64,000 nt of DNA. It comes from Streptomyces sp. DG2A-72. GTDB taxonomy: Bacteria; Actinomycetota; Actinomycetes; Streptomycetales; Streptomycetaceae. Position numbers and translations under genes: made by a program. The DNA lies in NCBI RefSeq assembly GCF_030499575.1, contig NZ_JASTLC010000001.1, positions 6,286,001 through 6,350,000 of the forward strand. The letters run 5' to 3'. A model generated the notes under the pieces. That model was not told the DNA's origin. It worked only from the letters and a program-made list of their open reading frames with translations, and made no database searches. This document shows positions 49,774-58,112 of the stretch, in pieces. How positions within the stretch are numbered: position 1 is the stretch's first letter; every line of letters begins with the position of its first letter.

Positions 49774-51882
49774 ATGTTCTCGCCACGCCGCCTCAGACCC
49801 GCACTCGCCCTGCTCGCCGCCGGCGCCTTCCTGACCGCGCCCCTGCCCGCAGCACACGCCGTCGTCGGCACCCCGACCCCGGCCGGCACCCACGCCTTCA
49901 CCGCCCACCTCGACATCGGCGGCAACGGCACCCGCTCCTGCTCGGCCGCCCTGGTCGACCCGGAGTGGCTGGTCACCGCCGCCTCCTGCTTCGCCGACGA
50001 TCCGCAGTCCGGCACCGCTCCGGCGGCCGGGAAGCCCAAGCTGAAGACCGTCGCCACCATCGGCCGCACCACCCTGACCGGCACCGGCGGCCATGTCGCC
50101 GAGGTCACCCAGATCGTGCCCCGGGCCGGCCGCGACCTGGTCTTCGCCCGCCTCGCCGCCCCGGCGACCGGCATCACCCCGGTGAAGCTCGCCGCCACCG
50201 CGCCCGCCGCCGGAGACGCCCTGACCGTCCTCGGCTACGGCCGCACCAAGACCGAATGGGTGCCCGGCAAGCTCCACCAGGCGAACTACACCCTGGACGC
50301 GGTGGCCGACGGCACCCTCGCCATGACCGGCAAGACCGCCGACGACTCCGTCTGCAAGGGCGACACCGGCGGCCCGGTCCTGCGCGCGACGAGCGGTGGT
50401 TCGTACGAACTGCTCGCCGTCAACTCCCGTGCCTGGCAGGGGGGTTGCTACGGCGGCACCGAGACCCGCACCGGCGCGATCGCCGCCCGCGCGGACGGCA
50501 AGCCGGGCGGTGCGAGCATGACCGCCGGACAGACCCTGGCCTCCGGCGACTCGCTGCTGTCGAAGTCTGCCAAGGTCACCATGGGCACCGACGGCAACCT
50601 GACCGTCGCCTCCAACGCCGGCAGGACCCTGTGGTCCTCGGGCACGGGCGGCAACGCGGGCGCCACCGCCACCCTGAGCGCGGCCGGCAACCTGTCCGTG
50701 AAGTCGGCCGCGGGCGCCACCCTGTGGCAGTCGAGGACCTCCGCGGCGAACGGCAGACTGCTCCTCCAGGACCGCGGCAATCTGGTCGTGCGGACCGCCT
50801 CCGGCGATACGGTCTGGTCCAGCAACACCGTCGTACGAGGCGACCTCAGTGGCGACGGCCGTTCCGACTACGCCGTCTGGTACGACAACGCGGACGGCCG
50901 GGACGCCATCCACCGCTTCACCACGGCCCCGGACGGCACCTTCCAGACACCCGGCAACGGCTACCTCTCCACCGCCGACACCTGGAACGCCGCCAACGCG
51001 AAGACGGTGACCGGCGACTACAACGGCGACGGCCTCGCCGACGTCGCCGGCGTCTACGGCTACTCCGACGGCACCCTGGCCATCTGGACCTGGCTCGCCA
51101 AGGGCGACGGCACCTACGCCACGCCGTTCCGCACCGCCGACGTCAGCGGCTGGACCTTCACCCGCACCACCTTCTTCAGCGGCGACTTCGACGGCGACGG
51201 CCGCGACGACATCGGAGCCTGGTACGACTACGCCGCCGGCCACGACCGGCTCTTCACCTTCCGGTCCGCCGCGAACGGCGGCTTCACCGCACCCACCTCC
51301 TCCCTCACCATCACGGCGGGCAACTGGACGGCGGGCGACGCCGAGCTGGTCACCGGTGACTACAACGGCGACGGCCGCGACGACCTCGCCGCCTTCTACG
51401 CCTTCGACAGCGGCATGGCCCGCATCTGGTCCTTCTTCGCCACCGCCGACGGCGGATTCGGCTCCGGCGTCAAGAGCTGGGAGGCCCCGAGCTGGGGTGC
51501 CCGCGACCGCACCACCGCCTACTCGGGCGACTTCGACGGAGACGGCCGCGACGACCTCGCCGCCTGGTACGACTACAGCGACGGCAGCGACGGCGTCCAC
51601 ACCTGGCTGGCCGGCACCGACGGCCTCCTCAGCACCCACAAGGCCTCGGCCCGCATCGCCGCCGGCAACCTCACCCGCGCCACGATGAAGCTCGCCGCGG
51701 GTGACTACAACGGCGACGGCCGGGACGATCTGGGCTTCCTGTACGGGTACGGCGACGGCTCGGTCAGGATGTGGACGATGCCCTCCCTGACGGGCGGCAC
51801 CTTCGGCGCGTACACCGGCGGCTGGAGGGGGACGACCTGGAACTTCTCCCGCGCCGACGTCATCGAGCGCTACCCCTCCTGA
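49774..51882 (+). CDS. Pseudo-trypsin / bulb-lectin / FG-GAP repeat secreted protein
   Basis: 702 aa from ATG 49774 (GAGAGGG upstream). Signal peptide 1-28 (cut after AHA). Residues about 29-245 are a trypsin-like S1 fold starting VVGTPTPAG, but the catalytic His is lost (LVTAASCF where VLTAAHC is usual) and Ser is Thr (CKGDTGGP for GDSGGP); the Asp region RDLVFARL remains. About 250-365 are a bulb-type mannose-lectin domain with three repeats (DGNLTVASNAGRTLWSSG). About 370-700 are FG-GAP/VCBS Ca-binding repeats (GDFDGDGRDD, GDYNGDGRDD). Probably a non-enzymatic adhesin or inhibitor. Confidence 0.9.
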   Translation: MFSPRRLRPALALLAAGAFLTAPLPAAHAVVGTPTPAGTHAFTAHLDIGGNGTRSCSAALVDPEWLVTAASCFADDPQSGTAPAAGKPKLKTVATIGRTTLTGTGGHVAEVTQIVPRAGRDLVFARLAAPATGITPVKLAATAPAAGDALTVLGYGRTKTEWVPGKLHQANYTLDAVADGTLAMTGKTADDSVCKGDTGGPVLRATSGGSYELLAVNSRAWQGGCYGGTETRTGAIAARADGKPGGASMTAGQTLASGDSLLSKSAKVTMGTDGNLTVASNAGRTLWSSGTGGNAGATATLSAAGNLSVKSAAGATLWQSRTSAANGRLLLQDRGNLVVRTASGDTVWSSNTVVRGDLSGDGRSDYAVWYDNADGRDAIHRFTTAPDGTFQTPGNGYLSTADTWNAANAKTVTGDYNGDGLADVAGVYGYSDGTLAIWTWLAKGDGTYATPFRTADVSGWTFTRTTFFSGDFDGDGRDDIGAWYDYAAGHDRLFTFRSAANGGFTAPTSSLTITAGNWTAGDAELVTGDYNGDGRDDLAAFYAFDSGMARIWSFFATADGGFGSGVKSWEAPSWGARDRTTAYSGDFDGDGRDDLAAWYDYSDGSDGVHTWLAGTDGLLSTHKASARIAAGNLTRATMKLAAGDYNGDGRDDLGFLYGYGDGSVRMWTMPSLTGGTFGAYTGGWRGTTWNFSRADVIERYPS

Positions 51883-51893
51883 CGAGGCGGAAC

Positions 51894-51927
51894 GGCCTCC
51901 GGCCCTCCCCCGAGGGGGCCGGAGGCC
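51894..51927. terminator. Hairpin between convergent genes
   Basis: GGCCTCCGGCCC (51894-51905) and GGGCCGGAGGCC (51916-51927), 12 bp perfect, 10-base loop, between the trypsin-like gene and the small secreted gene. Confidence 0.8.
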
Positions 51928-51955
51928 GCGGCCGTGTGAGCGGCCTGCCGGCGTA

Positions 51956-52336
51956 CTAGGTGGTGACGCGGTAGGCGCTGACCCACGGGCCGATGTCGCC
52001 GTAGCCGCTGTCGTCGATGGTGATCGACCACCCGGTGCAGTCGGCGTGCTCCCACAGCTCCACCCTGGCGCTGCTCTCGGTGCGGGCGGATCGGATGTTG
52101 TCGTTCCAGTTGTCGCCGACGTATGTGCAAGCCCCCGTGGATCCGGAGAACCACCCGTCCAGACCCTCGAAGCTCGACTCGGCGAAGGCGTGCCAGCTGG
52201 CGTCCGCCAGACGGGCATTGCCGGTGGAGGAGTCGGACGACGCGTCGGCGGCTGCGGTACCGGCCGACAGCAGCCCGACCGCGGCGAGCGCGGCGGCAGC
52301 GGCGGTCACCCGCTTGAACCGGATTGACTTCTTCAT
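51956..52336 (-). CDS. Small secreted beta/gamma-crystallin-like protein
   Basis: 126 aa from ATG 52336, with AAGGAAGGA about 8 nt upstream. Signal peptide about 1-40 (VTAAAAALAAVGLLSAGTAA). The mature part SFEGLDGWFSGSTGACTYVG, NDNIRSARTESSARVELWEH, DCTGWSITIDDSG has the Greek-key type pattern of crystallin-like inhibitors with two Cys. It belongs with the I36-like group of the region but is diverged. Confidence 0.8.
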   Translation of the reverse strand: MKKSIRFKRVTAAAAALAAVGLLSAGTAAADASSDSSTGNARLADASWHAFAESSFEGLDGWFSGSTGACTYVGDNWNDNIRSARTESSARVELWEHADCTGWSITIDDSGYGDIGPWVSAYRVTT

Positions 52337-52418
52337 GGTGTGTCCTTCCTTGAGACGTTCACCCACCCCCGTAGGCGGACGTCCTCACCCTCGCGTGGAA
52401 GGGACAGGGAGAGGTACC

Positions 52419-52432
52419 TCGGAACTCTCAGG
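52419..52432. promoter_or_regulatory. Copy of the shared TGGAAAGTTTCAGG-type element
   Basis: TCGGAACTCTCAGG, about 80 bp upstream of the start at 52336; one base shorter between GGAAC and CAGG than the copy at 49174-49187. Confidence 0.4.
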
Positions 52433-52433
52433 G

Positions 52434-54002
52434 TCACTTCTTGCCAGGCGGCGTGTACTCCTTGAGGTAGTGGGCGACGCGGGCGGCGTAGTCGCGGTAC
52501 TTCGGGGGAACACCGCCCGCGTTGTTCACCACGTCGGTCGACGTCCGGTAGGCGGCGGCCAGCAGGACCTGGCGGTCGCCGGACAGACCGGACGACTTCA
52601 GGCGCGGTTCCATGAAGCAGAGGTAGCGGCCCACGGCCGGGATGGATTCGGCGGGGGTGAGGGGAGGCTTGGGGGTTTCCTCCGCCGCGACGCCGTCCGC
52701 GCGGATCCACCAGCGCAGGATGCTGGGTGTCCAGCGGGCGATGCCGTACTCGCCCTCCTTGCCCGCGCCCGGATCGGAGAGGTTCGGGTCGAAGTTGCTC
52801 TCCGCCTTCAGCAGGGCGGCGATCAGCGCCGGGGTGACCTCCGGCTGGACGCAGTCGTGGGCGGAGTCGACGATCAGGCGGCGGTAGGCGACCGGGACGC
52901 CTTTGTCCGTACGGAGTTCCGCGGCGCCGTATGCGGCGGCCGTGACCTTCTGGGGCTCGCCGTCCGGGGTCCCGCCCCCGTCCGCCCAGCCGCTGATGCC
53001 GTAACCGAGCGCCGCCACGCCGACGGTGGCGATCGCGGCGGCCAGGGCGGTCGTACGGCGGGAGCGGCGGCCGGGGAGGAGGGCGCGGGGCAGGCGGGGG
53101 GAGCGGGCGGTGCCTGCGGCGGTCTCGACGCGGCGCAGCAACGTGTCCGTGCCGATCCGGTCGGCGTGCGTCCGGGTCAGGCAGTCCCGCACGATCTCCC
53201 GCCAGGCCTCCGGGAGTTCGGGCGACAGACGCAGCTCGTCGGTGCCGCGGGCGTAGGCGGCGGCCGCGTCGCGGCGGGCCGTCGGGGTGCCGCCGGGCAA
53301 CGGGAAGGAGCCGGTCAGGACCAGATGTGCCAGCACACCGAAGGCCCAGACGTCGGCCGACGGGCGGATACGGCGGCCCCGTTCGCCGATCTCCGACCAG
53401 AGCAGCTCCGGCGGCGTGTAGTCGGGCGTCGAGAAGGCGGGCGTGTACGCGTGCGTGCCCTCCAGCTCCGCCGCCATGTTGAAGTCGGCGAGCCGGGCCG
53501 AACCGTCCCGCATCAGCAGGACGTTGGCCGGCTTCAGATCTCCGTGCACCCAGCCGGCGTGGTGCAGTTGCGCCAGGCCCTCGCAGATCTGCGCGAGCAG
53601 GGCGGGCCCGGCGGCCGGGCGGGGGTCCGCGGCGAGCAGGGCCGACAGCGACCCCTCCGCCTTCTCCAGTACGAGGACGGTGGCGCCGTCGAGCGCGGGC
53701 ACGGCCGGATCGTCGACGGTGAAGGTGTCGTACATCCGGATCAGCCGCGGCTGCTTCAGCCTGCGGTGCAACTCGACCTCGCGCTCGATCAGTTCGCGCA
53801 GATGGGCGAGTTGGCGCGGGGTGCCGGTGCCGGTGGGCAGGAACTTCAGGGCTGCCGCACGGGGCAGGTCGGCTCCGGTGTCGGGGCCGGTCCGCCGCGC
53901 CTCGTAGACACTCCCGAACGCCCCCGTCGCGATCGGCGCCCGCACCTCCCACGGTCCCACCCGGTACCCCTTCGGCACCGGCACGGCGTACGGCTCGGTC
54001 AC
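52434..54002 (-). CDS. Ser/Thr protein kinase fused to lytic-transglycosylase-like domain
   Basis: 522 aa from GTG 54002, which overlaps the FHA gene's stop (GTGA). Kinase domain about 12-290: glycine loop IATGAFGSVY, Lys53 in AALKF, HGDLKPAN catalytic loop, DFN in place of DFG, YTPPELLW. One membrane helix (about 313-333). The external domain (about 370-522) resembles SLT-type lysozyme or transglycosylase: LIAALLKAESNFDPNLSD with a Glu at the catalytic place, then GIARWTPSILRWW and VLLAAAYRTS. A kinase joined to a wall-cutting domain is rare. It is the paralogue of 42341-43696. Confidence 0.87.
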   Translation of the reverse strand: MTEPYAVPVPKGYRVGPWEVRAPIATGAFGSVYEARRTGPDTGADLPRAAALKFLPTGTGTPRQLAHLRELIEREVELHRRLKQPRLIRMYDTFTVDDPAVPALDGATVLVLEKAEGSLSALLAADPRPAAGPALLAQICEGLAQLHHAGWVHGDLKPANVLLMRDGSARLADFNMAAELEGTHAYTPAFSTPDYTPPELLWSEIGERGRRIRPSADVWAFGVLAHLVLTGSFPLPGGTPTARRDAAAAYARGTDELRLSPELPEAWREIVRDCLTRTHADRIGTDTLLRRVETAAGTARSPRLPRALLPGRRSRRTTALAAAIATVGVAALGYGISGWADGGGTPDGEPQKVTAAAYGAAELRTDKGVPVAYRRLIVDSAHDCVQPEVTPALIAALLKAESNFDPNLSDPGAGKEGEYGIARWTPSILRWWIRADGVAAEETPKPPLTPAESIPAVGRYLCFMEPRLKSSGLSGDRQVLLAAAYRTSTDVVNNAGGVPPKYRDYAARVAHYLKEYTPPGKK

Positions 54003-54745
54003 GGAGCCACCCGGCCGGGGGAGGGGTCGGCCAGGACCACGAGGTCGTCCTCGCGGACGAGGTCGAAGCGGAGGGCGAGGGAGACCAGGGACTCCTTCTT
54101 GCCGTTGAGGCGCGGGCCCGTGTCCGCCGTGTCCGGGGCGGGCTTGAGGCGCAGCTTCACGGCCAGGTAGTCGATGTTCCACTGCACCGAAGTGCGGGAC
54201 GCGGCGGGCCAGTTGGGACGCAGGCGTTCGACGACCTGGTCCATCGTGGGCAGCGGGGCGTGCGGTTCGCCGCGCAGGCGGGGTTCGCACAGGGCCGCGA
54301 GGACCGCGAAGTAGCGCTTGGTGCGGTCGACGGAGAACGCCGGGGCGGTGGTCGCGCCGTCCAGGCCTCCCGCGGTGCTGAGGTAGTCGTGGCGCGGCGC
54401 CCACACGTCGACCGACAGCAGATCGCCGGCCGCGGGCAGCACGATCCGCGAGAACTCGAAGGGGACGGGCGCGTCCAGTCGCCCGGGTCCCACCTTGATG
54501 TGCTCGCCTGCGCCCTCCGGGTTCTCCACGACGTACGTCTGACTCGAACTGAGGTTGCTCAGCACCCAGAAGGCGCCCTGCGCGGCGATGGCGCCCGCTC
54601 TGCGCGAGACGCCGTCGTGGGCGATCTCCAGGTCGTTGTCGGCGCCGCGCCCGAAGGTGAGCCGTTCACCCGGGGCGAGTCGGATCTGAGGGTGGTCGAG
54701 CTGGTCCTCCGCGCTCGGCGGCGGTACCACGATGATGCTGTACAA
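53999..54745 (-). CDS. FHA-domain protein, partner of the kinase
   Basis: 248 aa from ATG 54745 (MYSIIVVPPPSAED). FHA domain in the N-terminal half: IRLAPGERLTFGRGADNDLE, VLSNLSSSQTYVVENPEGAG. The C-terminal half is TKRYFAVLAALCEPRLRGEP and WNIDYLAVKLRLKP. Clearly the paralogue of 43693-44439, same length and order next to a kinase, coupled by a GTGA overlap. Its promoter region differs from that of the first copy. Confidence 0.88.
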   Translation of the reverse strand: MYSIIVVPPPSAEDQLDHPQIRLAPGERLTFGRGADNDLEIAHDGVSRRAGAIAAQGAFWVLSNLSSSQTYVVENPEGAGEHIKVGPGRLDAPVPFEFSRIVLPAAGDLLSVDVWAPRHDYLSTAGGLDGATTAPAFSVDRTKRYFAVLAALCEPRLRGEPHAPLPTMDQVVERLRPNWPAASRTSVQWNIDYLAVKLRLKPAPDTADTGPRLNGKKESLVSLALRFDLVREDDLVVLADPSPGRVAP

Positions 54746-54794
54746 GGTGCGTCTCCCCGTGCCTGGCGGCTACCGGTTCAGAGTAGGGCGACGC

Positions 54795-54849
54795 GGCAGG
54801 GCCGTGCCTTCCCCTGCACGGGTGAGACACGGCCCTGCCACATGATTGG
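54795..54849 (-). terminator. Hairpin after the RDD gene
   Basis: GGCAGGGCCGTG (54795-54806) pairs with CACGGCCCTGCC (54838-54849), 12 bp perfect, long loop. It lies 10 bp past the stop of the RDD gene. Confidence 0.6.
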
Positions 54850-54859
54850 CGCGAAAGCG

Positions 54860-55585
54860 TCAGTTCTGGACGACCATCGTGCTGGCCGCCTTGTCGTGCC
54901 AGCCCTGCTGTCGGCCCGACTTGTCCCAGAACGGGGACAGGTAGACCACGAGCTGGCCGATACCGCAGGCGAAGCTGCCGACGAGCGGGATGATCCAGCG
55001 GATGAAGGAGGAGCCCAGGCCCGGCTTCTGGCCGGTGTCCGCCTTCAGCACGCGGATGCCGACGGCGAGCTTGCCCAGGGTGGCGCCCATCAGGCCGACC
55101 ATCAGCCACTCGTAGAGCAGGCTCGCGATGGCCAGCACGCCGAACACCGCGCCGAACGACGCCGCGATGTCCGAGGAGGCGTCGTTGATGCAGCTGTTGT
55201 AGTTGGCTGCGTTCGGGTCGCAGTCCTGGGCCGCACCGATGGAACCGGCGATGCCCGCGAACGCGAGGACGCCGTAGATCACGCCGATGATCAGGGCATC
55301 GAGCAGCCGCGCACCGAGTCGGCGGCCCATCGACGCGACCTGCGGATACCCCGGACCGCCGGGAACACCCGGAACACCGGGACCGCCCGGGTACTGCGGG
55401 TAGCCGTAGCCGCCCTGCGGAGGGACGCCGCCTTGCGGTGCCTGCGGGTAGCCCTGCGGCGCCTGCGGATAGCCGTAGCCGGGCTGGCCCTGCTGGGGAT
55501 AGCCGTACCCGGGCTGCTGTGGCTGTTGCGGCTGCTGCGGGTTCTGTGGCTGACCGTAGGGGTTGTTGGGCGAGCCGAAACTCAT
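54860..55585 (-). CDS. RDD-family membrane protein with Pro/Gln/Tyr-rich N-terminus
   Basis: 241 aa from ATG 55585, with GGAGGAA 6 nt upstream. The first 90 residues are low-complexity ([30 protein letters not shown]). The RDD domain follows: [20 protein letters not shown] with the Arg-Asp pair, a second helix ([17 protein letters not shown]), [14 protein letters not shown] and a third helix. The external loop has two Cys ([17 protein letters not shown]). RDD proteins are transport- or stress-linked but poorly known. Divergent from folD. Confidence 0.88.
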   Translation of the reverse strand: MSFGSPNNPYGQPQNPQQPQQPQQPGYGYPQQGQPGYGYPQAPQGYPQAPQGGVPPQGGYGYPQYPGGPGVPGVPGGPGYPQVASMGRRLGARLLDALIIGVIYGVLAFAGIAGSIGAAQDCDPNAANYNSCINDASSDIAASFGAVFGVLAIASLLYEWLMVGLMGATLGKLAVGIRVLKADTGQKPGLGSSFIRWIIPLVGSFACGIGQLVVYLSPFWDKSGRQQGWHDKAASTMVVQN

Positions 55586-55827
55586 ACTGGGTTTCCTCCG
55601 TTGTGCAGGTGGGGACGGGGCGGAAGCGCGGAGGAACATCAGATCTGAGCGGCTTGCCCCCCAACACGGACCGCGATATGGCGCCGCTCATCGTTCTTTA
55701 TGGATGACTTATTTGTCCAGCCGTGTTCGCTGTGCGTTGTGCAAGTGCAACATCCACGAGCGGCCAGGGCCGACGGCGGCGGGACCCGGATTGGAACCAG
55801 GGCCCGGTCATCCGGGAGGATGGAGCC

Positions 55828-56682
55828 ATGACCGCCCAGATTCTCGATGGCAAGGCCACCGCAGCCGCGATCAAGTCCGATCTGACCGCCCGCGTGGCGG
55901 CGCTGAGGGAGAAGGGCATCACGCCCGGCCTCGGCACGATCCTGGTCGGGGAGGACCCCGGCAGCCAGAAGTACGTCGCCGGCAAGCACCGCGACTGTGC
56001 CCAGGTCGGCATCGCCTCCATCCAGCGCGAACTGCCCGCGACGGCGACGCAGGAAGAGATCGAGGCGGTGGTGCGGGAACTGAACGAGGATCCCGCCTGC
56101 ACCGGTTACATCGTCCAGCTGCCCCTCCCCAGGGGCATCGACGAGAACCGCATCCTGGAACTCATGGACCCGGACAAGGACGCGGACGGACTGCACCCGA
56201 TGAACCTCGGCCGGCTGGTGCTCAACGAGCCCGCGCCGCTGCCCTGCACCCCGAACGGCGTGCTCACCCTGCTGCGCCGCTACGGCGTGGAGATCAAGGG
56301 CGCCGAGGTCGTGGTCGTCGGCCGCGGTGTCACCATCGGCCGCCCGATGCCGCTGCTGCTGACCCGGCGCAGCGAGAACGCGACCGTGACCCAGTGCCAC
56401 ACGGGCACGCGGGACCTGTCGGCGCATCTGCGGAACGCCGACATCATCATCGCCGCCGCAGGCTCCGCCCATCTGATCCGCCCCGAGGACGTCAAGCCCG
56501 GCGCCGCCGTCCTCGACGTCGGTGTCTCGCGCAGCGCCGAGGGCAAGATCGTGGGCGATGTCCACCCGGATGTCGCGAAGGTCGCCGGCTGGATCTCCCC
56601 CAACCCCGGCGGCGTCGGCCCGATGACCCGGGCGCAGCTGCTCGTCAACGTGGTCGAGGCGGCGGAGCGCAGTGTCGACTGA
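55828..56682 (+). CDS. folD: Methylene-THF dehydrogenase / methenyl-THF cyclohydrolase
   Basis: 284 aa from ATG 55828, with GGGAGGATGGAGCC upstream. It converts 5,10-methylene-THF to 10-formyl-THF with NADP, the donor used by PurN and PurH. Catalytic Lys in [21 protein letters not shown], dinucleotide loop [17 protein letters not shown] and the terminal [17 protein letters not shown] are all present. Full length. It overlaps the DUF3017 gene by 11 bp, so they form an operon. Confidence 0.97.
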   Translation: MTAQILDGKATAAAIKSDLTARVAALREKGITPGLGTILVGEDPGSQKYVAGKHRDCAQVGIASIQRELPATATQEEIEAVVRELNEDPACTGYIVQLPLPRGIDENRILELMDPDKDADGLHPMNLGRLVLNEPAPLPCTPNGVLTLLRRYGVEIKGAEVVVVGRGVTIGRPMPLLLTRRSENATVTQCHTGTRDLSAHLRNADIIIAAAGSAHLIRPEDVKPGAAVLDVGVSRSAEGKIVGDVHPDVAKVAGWISPNPGGVGPMTRAQLLVNVVEAAERSVD

Positions 56683-57181
56683 CGGCAGCGAGGTGGAGAA
56701 GGCGACGACGCCTGCCGTCGCCGGCGAGACGTCCGAGGATCTCCAGGTGCGGGACGCGGTCAGCGCGCCCGATACCGAGGGCAGGGCACGGCGGGTCACT
56801 CGCCGCTTTCCGCTGTTCACGAGGGACACGGCACGTCCGGAGGGTGGCGGGCGCGCCGCACGCGGTGACGCTCCGGCGCCTGCCCGGCAGTGGCCGATGC
56901 TGGCGGTGCTGTCGCTGGTGGGGGTGGGGCTGCTGGTGACGGCGCTCGATGCGTTCCGTGTCGGCACGATGCTGATCGGCGTTGCTCTGCTGGGTGGAGC
57001 GGTGCTGCGGTTTGTGCTGCCGGGTGTGGGGATGCTGGCGGTTCGGTCGCGGTTCACGGATATCGCCACGTATGGGGTGTTGGGGCTTGCGATTGTCCTG
57101 CTGGCGTTGATGGTGCAGCCGAATCCTTGGCTGGAGATTCCGTTCTTGAAGGACACGCTGCACTTCACTGTCGACACGTAG
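56672..57181 (+). CDS. DUF3017 membrane protein
   Basis: 169 aa from GTG 56672, with GGCGGAG 5-10 nt upstream. The N-terminal 70 residues are charged and cytoplasmic. Three hydrophobic segments form the DUF3017 domain: [38 protein letters not shown] and [15 protein letters not shown]. In actinobacteria DUF3017 genes commonly follow folD, as here; function unknown. Confidence 0.88.
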   Translation: MSTDGSEVEKATTPAVAGETSEDLQVRDAVSAPDTEGRARRVTRRFPLFTRDTARPEGGGRAARGDAPAPARQWPMLAVLSLVGVGLLVTALDAFRVGTMLIGVALLGGAVLRFVLPGVGMLAVRSRFTDIATYGVLGLAIVLLALMVQPNPWLEIPFLKDTLHFTVDT

Positions 57182-57199
57182 GTTGTCCGTTTTCTGCGG

Positions 57200-57272
57200 T
57201 GCCGTCGTGGCTTGTCGCGCCCACGCGGCGGAGCCGCATATCGATACAGCCCCGCGCCCCTAACGGGCGCGG
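57200..57272. repeat. Dispersed Streptomyces intergenic repeat with hairpin
   Basis: GTGCCGTCGTGGCTTGTCGC, then GCGGCGGAGCCGCATATC and CCCCGCGCCCCTAACGGG: the repeat class also found in shortened form at 13640-13691. Confidence 0.7.
57252..57272 (+). terminator. folD operon terminator
   Basis: CCGCGCCC (57252-57259) and GGGCGCGG (57265-57272), 5-base loop, 70 bp after the DUF3017 gene. Confidence 0.6.
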
Positions 57273-57332
57273 CAGGAGCCGTCTCTGGAACCGGTCTGTC
57301 TCTGACGTCGTCATTTGCAGCGGAGGTGTGTG

Positions 57333-57782
57333 ATGGGCGGGTGGCAGCCGCTGCCTGATGATCTGCCGTCGGAGGTACGGCACTTCGTGGAGCAGCTGCG
57401 GCAGGTGAAGGACCAGACCGGCCTCAGCCTGGTCGCGCTCGGCGCGCGTACCGCGTACAGCAAATCCTCCTGGCACCGCTACCTCAACGCCACCCAGCCG
57501 CCGCCCCGACAGGCCGTGGTCGCCCTGTGCCGGGTCGCGGGCGTGGACGCGGAACGCCTGAGCGTGCGCTGGGAGATGGCGGTGGAGGCGTGGCCGCGAC
57601 CGGCGGGGTCGCAGAAGGACGACGGGGGCGAGGAGTACGAGGACGACCCCACGCGCCCGTGGTGGGACACGCCGGACGAGGTGCCGACCGCGGATCCGTC
57701 GCGTCGGCTGCTGGTGGTGGCCGTCGTGCTCGTACTGGTTCTGCTGGCGTTGACGGTGATCGGCGTCGTCGTCTTCGGATAG
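57333..57782 (+). CDS. Membrane-anchored XRE-type protein (short)
   Basis: 149 aa from ATG 57333, with GGAGGTG 6 nt upstream. The N-terminal HTH-like domain (about 6-70) reads FVEQLRQVKDQTGLSLVALG, ARTAYSKSSWHRYLNATQPP. An acidic linker and one C-terminal membrane helix (LLVVAVVLVLVLLALTVIGV) follow. The HTH is close to that of the next gene (YSKTSWERYLNG). It has no external domain. Probably a membrane-tied regulator. Confidence 0.82.
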   Translation: MGGWQPLPDDLPSEVRHFVEQLRQVKDQTGLSLVALGARTAYSKSSWHRYLNATQPPPRQAVVALCRVAGVDAERLSVRWEMAVEAWPRPAGSQKDDGGEEYEDDPTRPWWDTPDEVPTADPSRRLLVVAVVLVLVLLALTVIGVVVFG

Positions 57783-58112
57783 GGTCATGTGCGCTTTCGG
57801 TGACCGCGTATGTGCGTTCTGTGTGTCGATGTGTTGACAAGTTCGGGGATTTACGACGAAGTCGCTCAACAGTCGGGCTAGCGTGGTCAATCGGGACGGT
57901 CCGGGACGTCTTGAGTGTCTGCCAGGAGCACTGCGGTCCGGTGGGCGTGTGAACGTGCATGCCCGCGGCCCCGATGCACCCGTGCGCCCCCACCCCGGGA
58001 ACTGAGTTCCTGACTGGGCGCATCCCTGTGGGTAGCCAGAACGGGGACTCGGCAGAGGGCACCATGCGCGGGGGCAAGAAACAGCACGAACCGGGGGGAA
58101 GAGGGGGAAGCA
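57783..58112. other. 330-bp intergenic region
   Basis: No gene seen. TTGACA at 57834-57839 and a TAGCGT at about 57879 are promoter-like but badly spaced as a pair. The A/G-rich GGGGGGAAGAGGGGGAAG-type run before 58113 is the ribosome-binding region of the next gene. Confidence 0.4.
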
